Origin: an uncultured Acetobacteraceae bacterium
GTDB taxonomy: Bacteria > Pseudomonadota > Alphaproteobacteria > Acetobacterales > Acetobacteraceae
DNA: 64,000 bases
Assembly: GCA_943912335.1 (NCBI GenBank)
Contig: CALTUD010000005.1
Location: 1-64,000 of the forward strand
Direction of reading: 5' to 3'
In this document: one piece after another, positions 25,554 to 35,037 of the stretch
Layout of the letters: each line of letters begins with the position of its first letter
Position numbering within the stretch: the first letter of the stretch is position 1
Position numbers and translations under genes: made by a program
The notes under the pieces: generated by a model
What the model was told of the DNA's origin: nothing
Database searches by the model: none
What the model saw: only the letters and a program-made list of their open reading frames with translations

Positions 25554-25668
25554 TTCTTTTTCTGGAAAAAAAGAAGCAAAAAGACTTTTGTCCGGTTGGG
25601 TGCGGAGCTTTGACTTCGTATGGAGCCAAACAGACGAAAGTTCTTTGGTTCTTTCTTTCAAGAAAGAA
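25554..25668 (+). repeat. Intergenic hairpin-ended repeat element, copy 3
   Basis: 115 bp. Left hairpin 25554-25575 (TTCTTTTT/AAAAAGAA arms), right hairpin 25649-25668 (perfect 9-bp TTCTTTCTT/AAGAAAGAA). The internal arms GTCCGGTTGG and CCAAACAGAC still pair with mismatches. It lies just 3' of the htrA gene and 5' of the exported-protein gene, both on the minus strand, so here it can only end one transcript. Confidence 0.9.
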
Positions 25669-25692
25669 CACTTCTTCCACTCCTGATGCTTT

Positions 25693-26802
25693 CTAACTCG
25701 GCCCTTCGGTTCGCCGTCCCACCACCACCAGCACCTCGACCGGCTTGCCCTTGCGCTGCAACGCCAGACGGATCGTGCTGCCGGGGGCGGAGGCGGCGAC
25801 GGTGCGGATCAGGCCGCGATTGCTGTCCACGTGTTCGCCGTTCACGGAGGTGACGAGATCGCCGGAGCGCAGGCCAGCGCGCTGGCCGGGGCCGCCTTTA
25901 TCCACCGACACGATCGCGACGCCGCCCGGCGCGTTCTCCAGCGTGACGCCGAGCCAGCCGCGATCGATATGCCCCTTGGTGCGGAGCTGGTCGACGATCG
26001 GCGCCACCAGTTCGGACGGGATGCCGAAGCCGATACCGACGGAGCCGCCGGTGGGCGAAACGATGGCGGTGTTCAGCGCCACCACCTGGCCGCGCATGTC
26101 GAAGGAGGGGCCGCCGGAATTGCCCGGATTGATCGGCGCGTCGAGCTGGAGGAAATCGTCGAACGGGCCCGCACCGATATCGCGTCCGCGCGCGGACACG
26201 ATGCCGGCCGTCACCGAGGAGCCGAGGCCGAACGGGTTGCCGGCGGCCAGGATCCAGTCGCCGATCTGCACGTCCTGCGAGCGTCCCCAGGTGACGAAGG
26301 GCAGGGGGTGGTCGGTCTTCACCTGGATCACGGCGATGTCGGTGAGGTCATCGGAGCCCAGCAGCTTGGCCGGCATCTCGGTGCCGTCCGAGAACGAGAC
26401 GGTGATCTTGTCCGCCTGACCGACCACGTGGTTGTTGGTGACGATGATGCCGGACGGGTCGATCACGAAGCCGGAGCCTGCGCCCAGCATCTGTTCCTTG
26501 CGCGAGCGCATGCGTTCGCGGAACTGCTTCTCGAACGGGGTGCCGCGCAAGGCGGGCGGCACCTTCACCCTTGTGTCGTCGTCCTCCACGTCCTGCGTCA
26601 CGGCGATGTTGACGACGGCCGGCACCACCTTCTTCACCAGCGGCGCGAAGGTGAGCGGGCCGGACTGAACCAGGAACGGCATGTCGGCGCGGGCCGGAAC
26701 CGCGGACGCGATCGGGGCTGCCAGAGCCGCCAGCAGCAGCAGCGCCATCGTATGACGCGCGGGTTGCCCTGCGGAGCTGGGCATGCAGCGGCTTAAGCTC
26801 AT
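25693..26802 (-). CDS. HtrA/Deg-type periplasmic serine protease
   Basis: 369 residues. A signal peptide or anchor at about 18-39 is followed by the trypsin-like domain with catalytic His125 (VTNNHVV), Asp155 (DLTDIAVI) and Ser229 (NPGNSGGPS). One PDZ domain covers about 265-360 (LGVTLENAPGGVAIVSVDKG). A single PDZ is the DegS layout; DegP and DegQ have two. It should degrade or chaperone misfolded envelope proteins, or cut an anti-sigma factor if truly DegS-like. It follows hrpB by 55 bp on the same strand. Confidence 0.9.
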   Translation of the reverse strand: MSLSRCMPSSAGQPARHTMALLLLAALAAPIASAVPARADMPFLVQSGPLTFAPLVKKVVPAVVNIAVTQDVEDDDTRVKVPPALRGTPFEKQFRERMRSRKEQMLGAGSGFVIDPSGIIVTNNHVVGQADKITVSFSDGTEMPAKLLGSDDLTDIAVIQVKTDHPLPFVTWGRSQDVQIGDWILAAGNPFGLGSSVTAGIVSARGRDIGAGPFDDFLQLDAPINPGNSGGPSFDMRGQVVALNTAIVSPTGGSVGIGFGIPSELVAPIVDQLRTKGHIDRGWLGVTLENAPGGVAIVSVDKGGPGQRAGLRSGDLVTSVNGEHVDSNRGLIRTVAASAPGSTIRLALQRKGKPVEVLVVVGRRTEGPS

Positions 26803-26857
26803 CGGGCGGACCTCGAACGCGTTCTCGGGTCATCCTAGACGCAGAACGATCCCGAGA

Positions 26858-29401
26858 TCACCCGCCTGTTGCACGGGGCTGTGGCGGATTGGCAACAGAG
26901 GGGTCTTCCGGCCAGTCATGGCGCGGATAACGTCCGCGCAGATCGCGACGCGCGTCGCTCCATCCGCCGCGCCAGAACCCGGCCAGATCGGCGGTGATCG
27001 CGGCTGGGCGTCCCGCCGGGGACAGCAGCGCGACCTGGAGGCGGAGACGCCTGTCGGCCAGAACCGGCAGGGCGGTGGTTCCGTAGAAATCCTGCGCCCG
27101 CGAGGAGGCGGTGGGAACGGGGCCGGTGTAGTCGATCGGGACGCGCCGATGCCTGAGCGCCAGATGGGTCGGCAGCGCGCGGTCGAGACGTGTCTGTTGC
27201 GCGTGATCCAGCTTGCGCCGGAGCAGGGCCAGCAGGTCGATGCCGAGAAGGTCGCCGAGGCGCGTGATGCCGGAAAGGGCGGGTTCGAGCCAGTCCGAAA
27301 CGGTGGCGGCGAGGGTGTCGTCGTCCAGGGCGGGCAGGTCGGTGTTCTCGCCGTCCAGACCGCGCAGCAGGGCGACGCGGGCCTGGAACTGGCGGGCGGC
27401 GTCGGTCCAGTCCAGCGCCGTGGCGATCCGGCTTGCGGCGGCGCGGGCGAGCAGAATGGCGGTCTCCGCCGGGTCGGCCGGAACGGTGCGGTCGCTCAGG
27501 ATCAGCTGGCCGAGACGACGACGCTTGCGGCTCAGAACCGCGCCGCTGGCGGGGTCGAGCACGCTTTCCACCTGTTCGGTGGTGCGACGGAGCAGGGCGT
27601 CCGGCAGGTTGTCCGGGTCCAGGGGGGCGGCCAGGGTGATGCGCGCGGCGTCGCGCACATGCAGCGCCGCGACGGCCAGGAGCTTGCGATCGGCGAGATG
27701 ATCGCCACGCGGCAGTTTGGCGCTGCCGCCGCCGGAGAGACGGAACGCGCCGATCTCGCCGCGCGCCTGGGCGATCCGGTCCGGGAAGCCCGCGGCGACC
27801 AGGGCGGCCAGATCCCCGCCGGACTCCGCGCGGACGCCGAGCCTGCGTCTGTAGGTGCCGGCGGCTTGGCGGATGCGGGCCAGGGCGCCGCGATCGGCGT
27901 CCGCTCCGCCGCGCCCGGCCAGACAGTCGAGGCGGAGGGCGAGATCGGAAGGCGGGTCGGCCGGACGCCCGCCGCCGGAGGGACGCGGACGCAACGGATC
28001 GCGCTCTTCCAGCAGGGCGGCCAGATCGGCGGCGAGGGCGGCTTCGCCGGGGCTGGAGGCCGCCCGCATCATCGCCGCCAGCCTGGGATGGGCGCCGAGC
28101 TGGGCCATCTCCTGGCCCTCGCGGGTGATGTGACCGGCCTCGTCCAGCGCACCCAGCGCCCGCAGCAGCGCGCCGGCGGCTTCGAACGCGCCGTTGGGCA
28201 GCGGATCGGGCAGGGGCAGGGCTTCGGGTGCCGTGTCCATGCTGTCGGCCCAGGCCGCGGCTTGCAGACGGAAGCCGGACAGGTCGGCGTCCAGCATCTC
28301 CGGCCGGTCGTGCAGGGCGAGGCTGCGTCCGGTGGTTTCGCTCCAGAGGCGATAGGCGACGCCCGGGGCCTCGCGCCCGGCGCGCCCGGCTCTTTGCGTG
28401 GCGGCGGCGCGGCTGACGCGCACGGTTTCCAGACGCGACAGGCCGCTGCCCGGATCGAGGCGCGGCACCCTGCGCCAGCCCGAATCCACGACGATGCGCA
28501 CGCCGGGCACGGTGAGCGAGGTTTCGGCGATGGAGGTGGCAAGCACCACATGCCGCCGTCTCTGTTCCGGCGGCGCCGGGCGCAGCACACGATCCTGTTC
28601 CGCGGGCGGCAGCTCGCCGTGCAGCGGCAGGAGTTCGGCGTCCACGCCTGCGTCGCGCAGTAACTGTTCCACGCGCCGGATCTCGCCGACGCCGGGCAGG
28701 AACGCGAGCACGTCGCCGTCCGGCTGTTCGGCGAGCGCGGTGCGGATCAGGCGCGCGGCGCCGTCGGCGAGGTCGCGCAGGGATGGGATGTCTCGGCCGT
28801 GGCGCAGTTCGACCGGGAACATGCGGCCTTCGCTTTCCACCACGGGCGCGTCGAGACGGGCGCAGAGCGTGCGCGTGTCCGCGGTGGCGGACATGGCGAG
28901 GATGCGCAGTTCGGGCCGGAGCTGGCGTTGCAGATCGAGGCAGAAGGCCAGCACCGTGTCGGCGTCGAGCGAGCGCTCGTGCACCTCGTCCACGATCACG
29001 CAGCCGATCCCGTCCAGCATCGGATCGGCCAGCAGGCGGCGCAGCAGGATGCCCTCGGTCACGACCTCGATGCGCGTGTCGGCGGACACGGCGCTGTCGA
29101 TGCGGGTGCGGAAGCCGACCCGTTCGCCGGCCTGTTCGCCGATCAGCGAGGCCATGCGCTGCGCCGCCGCGCGCGCCGCGAGCCGGCGCGGCTCCAGCAT
29201 GACGATGCGGTTCGCGCCGAGCCACGGCGCGGGTTCCGCGGCGCCAAGAAAGCCCGCGATCGCCAAAGGCACCAGCGTGGTCTTGCCGGCGCCGGGGGGC
29301 GCCACCAGTACTGCATTGGGCCGGTCCCGAAGCGTGTCCAGCAGCGACGGAAGCGCGTCGGTCACCGGCAGAACGGGCATGGGCGTGGATCGGTCGGGCA
29401 T
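26858..29401 (-). CDS. hrpB: ATP-dependent helicase HrpB
   Basis: 847 residues, near the usual 800-840. Superfamily 2 motifs: I APPGAGKTT (Lys40), II VDEVHERSLDAD (DEVH), III MSATADT, V TSIAETSLTVPGVRIVVDSG and VI QRAGRAGREAPG. The C-terminal HrpB-specific domain follows, with DFYGTTALPVLADRRLRLQV near the end. HrpB is a putative RNA/DNA helicase of unclear role in enteric bacteria. Its start is 66 bp from the ScsB-like gene on the other strand. Confidence 0.92.
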   Translation of the reverse strand: MPDRSTPMPVLPVTDALPSLLDTLRDRPNAVLVAPPGAGKTTLVPLAIAGFLGAAEPAPWLGANRIVMLEPRRLAARAAAQRMASLIGEQAGERVGFRTRIDSAVSADTRIEVVTEGILLRRLLADPMLDGIGCVIVDEVHERSLDADTVLAFCLDLQRQLRPELRILAMSATADTRTLCARLDAPVVESEGRMFPVELRHGRDIPSLRDLADGAARLIRTALAEQPDGDVLAFLPGVGEIRRVEQLLRDAGVDAELLPLHGELPPAEQDRVLRPAPPEQRRRHVVLATSIAETSLTVPGVRIVVDSGWRRVPRLDPGSGLSRLETVRVSRAAATQRAGRAGREAPGVAYRLWSETTGRSLALHDRPEMLDADLSGFRLQAAAWADSMDTAPEALPLPDPLPNGAFEAAGALLRALGALDEAGHITREGQEMAQLGAHPRLAAMMRAASSPGEAALAADLAALLEERDPLRPRPSGGGRPADPPSDLALRLDCLAGRGGADADRGALARIRQAAGTYRRRLGVRAESGGDLAALVAAGFPDRIAQARGEIGAFRLSGGGSAKLPRGDHLADRKLLAVAALHVRDAARITLAAPLDPDNLPDALLRRTTEQVESVLDPASGAVLSRKRRRLGQLILSDRTVPADPAETAILLARAAASRIATALDWTDAARQFQARVALLRGLDGENTDLPALDDDTLAATVSDWLEPALSGITRLGDLLGIDLLALLRRKLDHAQQTRLDRALPTHLALRHRRVPIDYTGPVPTASSRAQDFYGTTALPVLADRRLRLQVALLSPAGRPAAITADLAGFWRGGWSDARRDLRGRYPRHDWPEDPSVANPPQPRATGG

Positions 29402-29467
29402 CCCGCCTGTATGAGGGCCGGGTCGATCGTGTCAAAATCGCGGCCGCGCCCCGTCGGGAGAACACAG

Positions 29468-31597
29468 TTGATCCAACGCCTGCTTGCCGGTCTTTCGCTG
29501 CTGCTCGTCTGCGGCGCCGCCGCACACGCCGCCGAAAGCCAGCCCGCCACCACGCCGCATGGCGTGGCGACGCTGGTGACCGATCGCGACGGGTGGAGCG
29601 CCGGACAGACGCTCGGCGTCGGCCTGCATCTGAAATTGCAGCCGGGCTGGCACACCTACTGGATCAATCCGGGCGATGCTGGCGAAGCGCCGCATGTGAC
29701 GGTGACGGCGAGCGGCGGCGCCACGGGCCAGACCGATGCGATCACCTGGCCGACCCCGGAGGCGCTGCCCGAAGGGCCGCTGATGAGCTACGGCTATACC
29801 GGCGACGTGCTGCTGCCGATGACGCTGACGCCCGTGTCCGCCAAGCCGGGCGAGCCCGCGACGCTGAAGGCGTCGGCGGACTGGCTGTCCTGTTCGTCGG
29901 TGTGCGTGCCGGATCATGCCGATCTCACCCTGACCCTGCCGGCCGCCACGGGCGACGCCGCGCCCTCAGCGGAAGCGCCGTTGTTCGCCCGCGCGCATGC
30001 CGACACGCCGGTGTCCTCGCCGTTCACCGCGCGGATCTCGCCCAAGGGCGTGTTCACCCTGGCGGGCGACGGTTTGTCCGCCACCTCCGTCGCCAGCGCC
30101 TATGTGTTTCCGCTGGAAACCGGCGTGATCGATCAGGTCGCGGCGCAGAAGGCAGAGATCCAGCCCGGTCTGGTGACGGTGCCGTTGAAGCCGACCAGCA
30201 GCTTCGATCCCAAGAAGCCGTTCGGTGCGGTGGTGGTGCTGCGCGATCCCAAGGGAACGCAGAGCGCGCTTTCGGTCGAGGCGGCTCCGGGCGGGCCCGG
30301 GCTTGCGTCGGTGAACGCGCTGCCCGGCGCGCCGTCCACCGCCGAGCCCGGTCCGGCGGTGGCACGGACCGGTCTGGCCGTGACGCTGCTCTACGCGCTT
30401 CTGGGCGGTCTGGTGTTGAACCTGATGCCCTGCGTGTTTCCGGTTCTGGCGATGAAGGCGATGTCGCTCGCCCGCCTGTCGGGTATGGCGAAACGCGAGC
30501 AGCGTTTGTCGGCCGTGTTCTATACCGCCGGTATCCTGCTCGCCTTCGCGGCACTCGGCGGCGGCATGATGGCGGTGCGCGCGGCCGGCAACGCGATCCC
30601 CTGGGGGTTCCAGTTCCAGTCCCTGGCAGTGATCGCCGGCACGGGCTGGCTCCTGTTCCTGGTTGGGCTCAATCTGCTGGGCACGTTCGAGATCGGCGGA
30701 CGCCTGATGGGAGCGGGGCAGGGGCTGGCGTCCAGGGGCGGGCATTTCGGCGATTTCGCCACCGGCCTGTTGGCGGTTCTGGTGGCGACGCCCTGCACGG
30801 CGCCGTTCATGGCCGTGGCGCTGGCCGGCGCGTTCTCCTCGCCGCCTTTGGTGGGGATCGTGGTGTTTCTGGTGCTGGGTCTCGGCCTGGCGCTCCCTTA
30901 TCTGCTGATCGCGATGATCCCGCGCCTGGCCGGATTGCTGCCGCGTCCCGGCCTGTGGATGGAGATCCTGAAGCAGGCCCTGGCCTTCCCGATGTTCGCC
31001 GCCGTGGGCTGGCTGGTCTGGGTGGCGAGCCAGAATGGCGGGTCGACCGGCGTGCTGGCGATGGTGGCCGGACTGGTTCTGCTGGGTACGGCATCCTGGC
31101 TGTTCGGCCTCGGCCAGCGGTTGAGCGCGCAGGGAGAGCCCGGACGGCGTGGCCCGCGCTTCGCCGGTTTCCTGGCGGTCGCGTTCCTGTTCGCGGCGCT
31201 GGCGCTGCTGCCGGGGCTGGCGCGTCTGCAGCCGGGCGCGCAGCAGGCCGCGAACGATCCGGGCTGGGAGAGTTTCTCCGAAGCGCGTCTCGATGCGTTG
31301 CGGGCGAGCGGCCGGCCTGTGCTGGTGGATATGAGCGCCGCCTGGTGCGTGAGCTGTCTGGTGAACGAGCGTCTGGCGTTCCATTCGAGCGCCGTGACCA
31401 AGGCGTTCGCCCAGCACGACGTGGCGCTGCTGCGGGGCGACTGGACCCGCTACGATGCCGGCATCACCCGCTTCCTGCGCACGCATGGCCGCGACGGCGT
31501 GCCGTTCTACATCTACTACCCGCCGCACAAAGAGGGGATCGTCTGGCCGCAGATCCTCACGCCGACGCTGGTGGTGGACAGCATCGACGGAAAATGA
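29468..31597 (+). CDS. ScsB/DsbD-like protein-disulfide reductase
   Basis: 709 residues from TTG 29468, which follows GGGAG by 7 bp and puts the signal peptide (LIQRLLAGLSLLLVCG, cut after AHA) at the very start; ATG 29411 is an alternative. The periplasmic domain has Cys142/Cys146 (LSCSSVCVPD). The membrane domain of eight helices has Cys322 (LMPCVFPVL) and Cys443 (ATPCTAPFM). The C-terminal thioredoxin domain has WCVSC (Cys627/Cys630). Electrons pass from cytosolic thioredoxin to the periplasm. The long N-terminal domain with CSSVC resembles ScsB rather than the DsbD alpha domain. Confidence 0.88.
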   Translation: MIQRLLAGLSLLLVCGAAAHAAESQPATTPHGVATLVTDRDGWSAGQTLGVGLHLKLQPGWHTYWINPGDAGEAPHVTVTASGGATGQTDAITWPTPEALPEGPLMSYGYTGDVLLPMTLTPVSAKPGEPATLKASADWLSCSSVCVPDHADLTLTLPAATGDAAPSAEAPLFARAHADTPVSSPFTARISPKGVFTLAGDGLSATSVASAYVFPLETGVIDQVAAQKAEIQPGLVTVPLKPTSSFDPKKPFGAVVVLRDPKGTQSALSVEAAPGGPGLASVNALPGAPSTAEPGPAVARTGLAVTLLYALLGGLVLNLMPCVFPVLAMKAMSLARLSGMAKREQRLSAVFYTAGILLAFAALGGGMMAVRAAGNAIPWGFQFQSLAVIAGTGWLLFLVGLNLLGTFEIGGRLMGAGQGLASRGGHFGDFATGLLAVLVATPCTAPFMAVALAGAFSSPPLVGIVVFLVLGLGLALPYLLIAMIPRLAGLLPRPGLWMEILKQALAFPMFAAVGWLVWVASQNGGSTGVLAMVAGLVLLGTASWLFGLGQRLSAQGEPGRRGPRFAGFLAVAFLFAALALLPGLARLQPGAQQAANDPGWESFSEARLDALRASGRPVLVDMSAAWCVSCLVNERLAFHSSAVTKAFAQHDVALLRGDWTRYDAGITRFLRTHGRDGVPFYIYYPPHKEGIVWPQILTPTLVVDSIDGK

Positions 31598-31849
31598 GCC
31601 GGCGGGTGGCGATCCGCGCGGTCGCCGCCGCAGGACGGTGCTGAGGTCCGCGAACGGCGGATCGGCCCTGTCCTGTGTGCCGTCCGCGTTCGCGTGACGG
31701 GCAGCCGGATCCTTCGGCGCTGGTGATCGGAGACGAGAGTGCGGGCGAAGCGCGTCGCGCCTTGTTCGCGATTGCGCGGATGCCGGGGCGAGAGCTCCGG
31801 TTTACATCGGTTGTCCGGGCGCCGTTCCCGAACCTCTTCGGGATGCCGG

Positions 31850-32758
31850 TTACGGGGTGCCGCCGCCGGGGGCGAGATAGCCGTTCGGCAGGCGCAGGAA
31901 ACCGGCCGGCGGCGATGTGCCGGTGGTGGGCGCCGGGCTCGTCGCCGCGGCGGGCGGGACGTTCTGCGGCGGCGGCGCGAGCTGGGTCGGGCCGGATGCG
32001 TTCGGATCGGCGATGGCCGGTGCCGATGTCGCAGCGGGTGTCGGCGTCGTAGTGGGGGGCAGCGTGCTCGTGGGGGCGAGCTGCACCGGTGCGCCCACGG
32101 AATTGGAGTTCGGCACCAGAGCGGGCGCGGCGGCGGGGGTGGAGCTGCCGGAAACGGGCGCCAGGCTTTGCTGCTCCACCGTGGCGCCTACGGGAGCGCC
32201 GGAGGCATCGAGCAGCCAGTCGCCGAGGGTGCGGCGGACCTGGTATTCCAGTTCCACGTTCATGTCGCTCATCATCTGGTTGGTCAGATTGTAGAGCTGG
32301 GTCTTGAGACCGTCGTTGTCGGTGGTGGCGCCGGGCACGAACTGGCGCAGCACATGCGCTTCCGCATAGCCGTTATGGCCGCCGCTCGGACCGAGAATGT
32401 CCAGATGCGCCGCCAGCGTCCCGTTCAGCGTGCCGCCCGGCTCGCCGGTGATGGCGGCCTGATCGATGGTGAACACGGCGGTGCCGCTGTTGCCGGCGGC
32501 GACCAGACGCTGCTGCGCCATGGTGCGCATGGCATCGACCGGCTGTACCGGCGATTGCGCCGACAGATCGGACGGGCCCGGCGGCGGTATCTGATCGTTG
32601 ATCTGCACCTGGCCGACATTCAGGCGCAGCTTGGTCAGATAGTCGTAGGAGGGCTGCTTGAACACGGTGGGCGGAGCGTCGCTGCCGCCGCAACCGGACA
32701 GAAGCAGCAGGGCCGCAAAGCCGGCCGGCAGGGCGGCCCGTCGCAAGGAAGCACGCAT
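31850..32758 (-). CDS. Hypothetical lipoprotein with Pro/Thr/Ala-rich tail
   Basis: 302 residues from ATG 32758, which shares its A with the stop codon of the upstream gene (TGATG). The signal ends at lipobox LLSGC. Residues 30-210 look folded (YLTKLRLNVGQVQIND, then AEAHVLRQFVPGATTDNDGL and NQMMSDMNVELEYQVRR). From about 210 it turns into a long Pro/Thr/Ala linker with repeats of the PTPAATSAPA kind. No family recognised. The reinitiation overlap implies co-translation with the unknown gene upstream and a linked role at the envelope. Confidence 0.7.
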   Translation of the reverse strand: MRASLRRAALPAGFAALLLLSGCGGSDAPPTVFKQPSYDYLTKLRLNVGQVQINDQIPPPGPSDLSAQSPVQPVDAMRTMAQQRLVAAGNSGTAVFTIDQAAITGEPGGTLNGTLAAHLDILGPSGGHNGYAEAHVLRQFVPGATTDNDGLKTQLYNLTNQMMSDMNVELEYQVRRTLGDWLLDASGAPVGATVEQQSLAPVSGSSTPAAAPALVPNSNSVGAPVQLAPTSTLPPTTTPTPAATSAPAIADPNASGPTQLAPPPQNVPPAAATSPAPTTGTSPPAGFLRLPNGYLAPGGGTP

Positions 32759-33816
32759 CAGGAATGACCGAGTCCGAGCAGACGCTGCCACCAGTTCTGC
32801 TTCGGCGGCGGCGCGGAAGGCGCGGGGGAAGGGGGGCGGATGCCGGTCCGGATCGGTTCTTCGGACACCGGAGCCTGTTCCGCGTGGACGGCATGATCGA
32901 ACGCGGCGTCCGCATGCGGGACGGGGTCAGGCTCCCGTTCCGACAGCGGGGCCTCGAACACGGTATGTGCGGGCTCGGGCGCCTCGTCCGTCGCGTGGAG
33001 CGGCGGTTCGTCCAGGCCGTGCTGCGGCGGCACCATCATCTCCGGCGCCAGCAGGTCGGCTTCGGGCAGGCTGACCGCCCTCTGGGTATTGCCGGCATAA
33101 TACAGCACGAGATCGAGCAGAGGCTGATGCGTCAGCCGGCTGCGCACGAACACCACGTTGGCGCTCGGAACGAACAAGGCGGTTTCCGCCGGATCGGCGG
33201 TGCGGGTCAGATAGAACACCGTGTTGGTGGCGGGATCGAGATGCCGGAAGCAGTCGCGCCCGGAGATGGAGAACCGCTCCTGCGCGTCCGCATCGCTGCT
33301 CTCGAACGCCCGCGCAATCCAGTCCCGCGTCAGGGATGGCCCGTAACCGGCCTGCAGTTCCTCGAGGCGATCGACCACGACGAGGTCCGGCGCCGGCAGC
33401 GTGCGGGCGAGCGGGTCCGACAACAGCAACTCGATCGATCGCGGCAGCATCCCGTCGAAGCGGTGCGTGACGGCCGGGATCGCCGCATGCGGCGCGAGCA
33501 CGCACTCGGTATGGATGGTGCGGATCACCGGCTCGATCTCGGCCATGTAGAGGGCCAGTTCGCGCTCGGGCAGGGACGGCACGGCATTGGCGCGGTAATC
33601 GAGCGTCTCGTCGAGCAGCCAGATCGTGCTGTCGCCGCCCTCGTGCAGCAGTTCGAGCACATGGAACGGCGGCAGGCCGGTCTGCAGTCCCCGCGCCGAC
33701 CATCCCGGGACGAACTCGGTGACCGGCTGGCCGCCCATGGTCAGGGGGTAGAGACCGTCGTCGGCATCCGCGACCTGATAAGTTCCGTCGGTGTGAGAAA
33801 CCTTCCAGATCGGCAC
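32758..33816 (-). CDS. Hypothetical protein, 352 residues
   Basis: Begins MPIWKVSHTDGTYQVADADDG and has no signal peptide or membrane segment. Residues 1-250 appear globular (LPPFHVLELLHEGGDSTIW, then NVVFVRSRLTHQPLLDLVLYYAG). Residues 255-340 are acidic and Pro-rich, probably disordered, and the last ten, NWWQRLLGLGHS, could form an amphipathic helix that touches the membrane. Not recognised. It lies 83 bp downstream of hslO on the same strand and overlaps the lipoprotein gene by one base. Confidence 0.65.
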   Translation of the reverse strand: MPIWKVSHTDGTYQVADADDGLYPLTMGGQPVTEFVPGWSARGLQTGLPPFHVLELLHEGGDSTIWLLDETLDYRANAVPSLPERELALYMAEIEPVIRTIHTECVLAPHAAIPAVTHRFDGMLPRSIELLLSDPLARTLPAPDLVVVDRLEELQAGYGPSLTRDWIARAFESSDADAQERFSISGRDCFRHLDPATNTVFYLTRTADPAETALFVPSANVVFVRSRLTHQPLLDLVLYYAGNTQRAVSLPEADLLAPEMMVPPQHGLDEPPLHATDEAPEPAHTVFEAPLSEREPDPVPHADAAFDHAVHAEQAPVSEEPIRTGIRPPSPAPSAPPPKQNWWQRLLGLGHS

Positions 33817-33899
33817 GCTTGGCCTCCATCATCGCGAGAACGGTCAGGCTACAAAGGGAGCAGGCCGCCCACAAGGGACGGCGCCGCTTTCGTGGTCGC

Positions 33900-34895
33900 T
33901 CAGTGGCGCGCCAGACCGCCCACGCTGTCGCGCGGGAAGCGGAAATCCAGCGCACAGAACTCGCAGGTCATGACGATGTCGCCATCCACCTGCATCTCGT
34001 CCAGATCGCCGGCCGGGAACCCTTCCAGGATGCCGGCCAGCTTGGCGCGCGAGCAGCGGCAGCCATAGGCCAGGGCGCGCGGCCGGTCCGCGGCGACGCC
34101 TTCCTCGTGGAACAAGCGGAACAGCAGGTCTTCGGGCAGCAGCGTGTCGTCCAGGAGTTCGTCCTCGCTCAGCGTGGCGGCGAGCGCGGTGGCGGTGAGC
34201 CAGCTCTCGTCGTCCGTTTCCGACCGCGCCATCCTGTTTTGGTCGAGAATCGCGTTGTCGAGTTCGCGTCCCGGATCGATGCCGCCTTCCGCCGCGATCC
34301 GTTCCAGCACCAGCGCGCCGGCGCGCCAGCCGGAATCGGTCCGGCGGCAGAACAGCCGGATGAAGCAGGCATGCTGCTCGCTGGTCTCGAAATAATGTCC
34401 GGCCATGGCCGACAGCGTGTCGCCCTCGATTGCCACGATGCCCTGGTGCCGCTCCATGTGTTCGCCCTGGTCGACGGTGAACGCCATGTAGCCGTTGCCG
34501 AGCAGGGTGCGGGCCAGGGGCGCCGGATCGGCGGCCAGCAGGGCCGGCATGCGTTCCGGATCGACCCGGGCATGAAAGCGTAGCGCGCCGGAATCGGTGC
34601 AATCGGCTAGCAGCATGGACACCGGGCCGTCCCCCTTGGCCTGCAGGCTGAACGAACCCTGGAATTTCAGCGCCGAAGCCAGCCCCGCCACCAGGGCCAG
34701 CGCCTCGCCGGCCAGACGGCTCACCACCGCCGGGTTGTCGTGCCGCCCCAGCAGCGCGTCGGCGAGCGGGCCCAGGCGCACCAGCCGGCCGCGCACCGGG
34801 CGGCCCGGCAGAAAGAACGGCACCACGCCGCGCGGCACCACGATGTCGGGCACGTCCGGACGGCTGCTATCGAGAAAGGCGGGAGTTTCGACCAT
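33900..34895 (-). CDS. hslO: Redox-regulated chaperone Hsp33
   Basis: 331 residues from ATG 34895; the upstream frame is not coding. The C-terminal zinc redox switch is CRC at residues near 285, then CEFC about 30 residues on, the CxC-X27-32-CxxC layout of Hsp33. The N-terminal part has LVRLGPLADALLGRHDNPAV and VSMLLADCTDSGALRFHA, both typical. Hsp33 binds unfolding proteins when zinc is lost under oxidative stress. Transcribed divergently from the Fic gene, 142 bp apart. Confidence 0.93.
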   Translation of the reverse strand: MVETPAFLDSSRPDVPDIVVPRGVVPFFLPGRPVRGRLVRLGPLADALLGRHDNPAVVSRLAGEALALVAGLASALKFQGSFSLQAKGDGPVSMLLADCTDSGALRFHARVDPERMPALLAADPAPLARTLLGNGYMAFTVDQGEHMERHQGIVAIEGDTLSAMAGHYFETSEQHACFIRLFCRRTDSGWRAGALVLERIAAEGGIDPGRELDNAILDQNRMARSETDDESWLTATALAATLSEDELLDDTLLPEDLLFRLFHEEGVAADRPRALAYGCRCSRAKLAGILEGFPAGDLDEMQVDGDIVMTCEFCALDFRFPRDSVGGLARH

Positions 34896-35005
34896 GGGCG
34901 CACAGATAATGCGCCCGAGGCCGGTTCGCCAGCAGAGGCTGAACTCGTTGTGTATCTTCTGGTGGCATATTGGATAGACAAGCGCCGTTGCCTTCGCTAT
35001 CCGGC

Positions 35006-35023
35006 ACTCAACCGGGGTTGAGT
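35006..35023 (+). promoter_or_regulatory. Perfect 18-bp palindrome upstream of the Fic gene
   Basis: ACTCAACCGGGGTTGAGT has 8-bp arms and ends 14 bp before the Fic start codon. Next to it are ATTGGATA (34969-34976) and its inverse TATCCAAT (35023-35030), with a further TATCC at 34998-35002. The cluster looks like a repressor site or a stem in the leader mRNA that could hide the start. GATAGACAA occurs as a direct repeat at 34973 and 35043. Confidence 0.5.
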
Positions 35024-35037
35024 ATCCAATTGGCGAT

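Noticed and set aside
26783..28663. 626-codon plus-strand frame over hrpB
   Set aside because: Shadow of hrpB, which has all helicase motifs in the right order.
31598..31849. Small plus-strand frames downstream of the ScsB-like gene
   Set aside because: They run into the antisense of the lipoprotein gene, and show no ribosome-binding site or domain; the 252 bp look non-coding.
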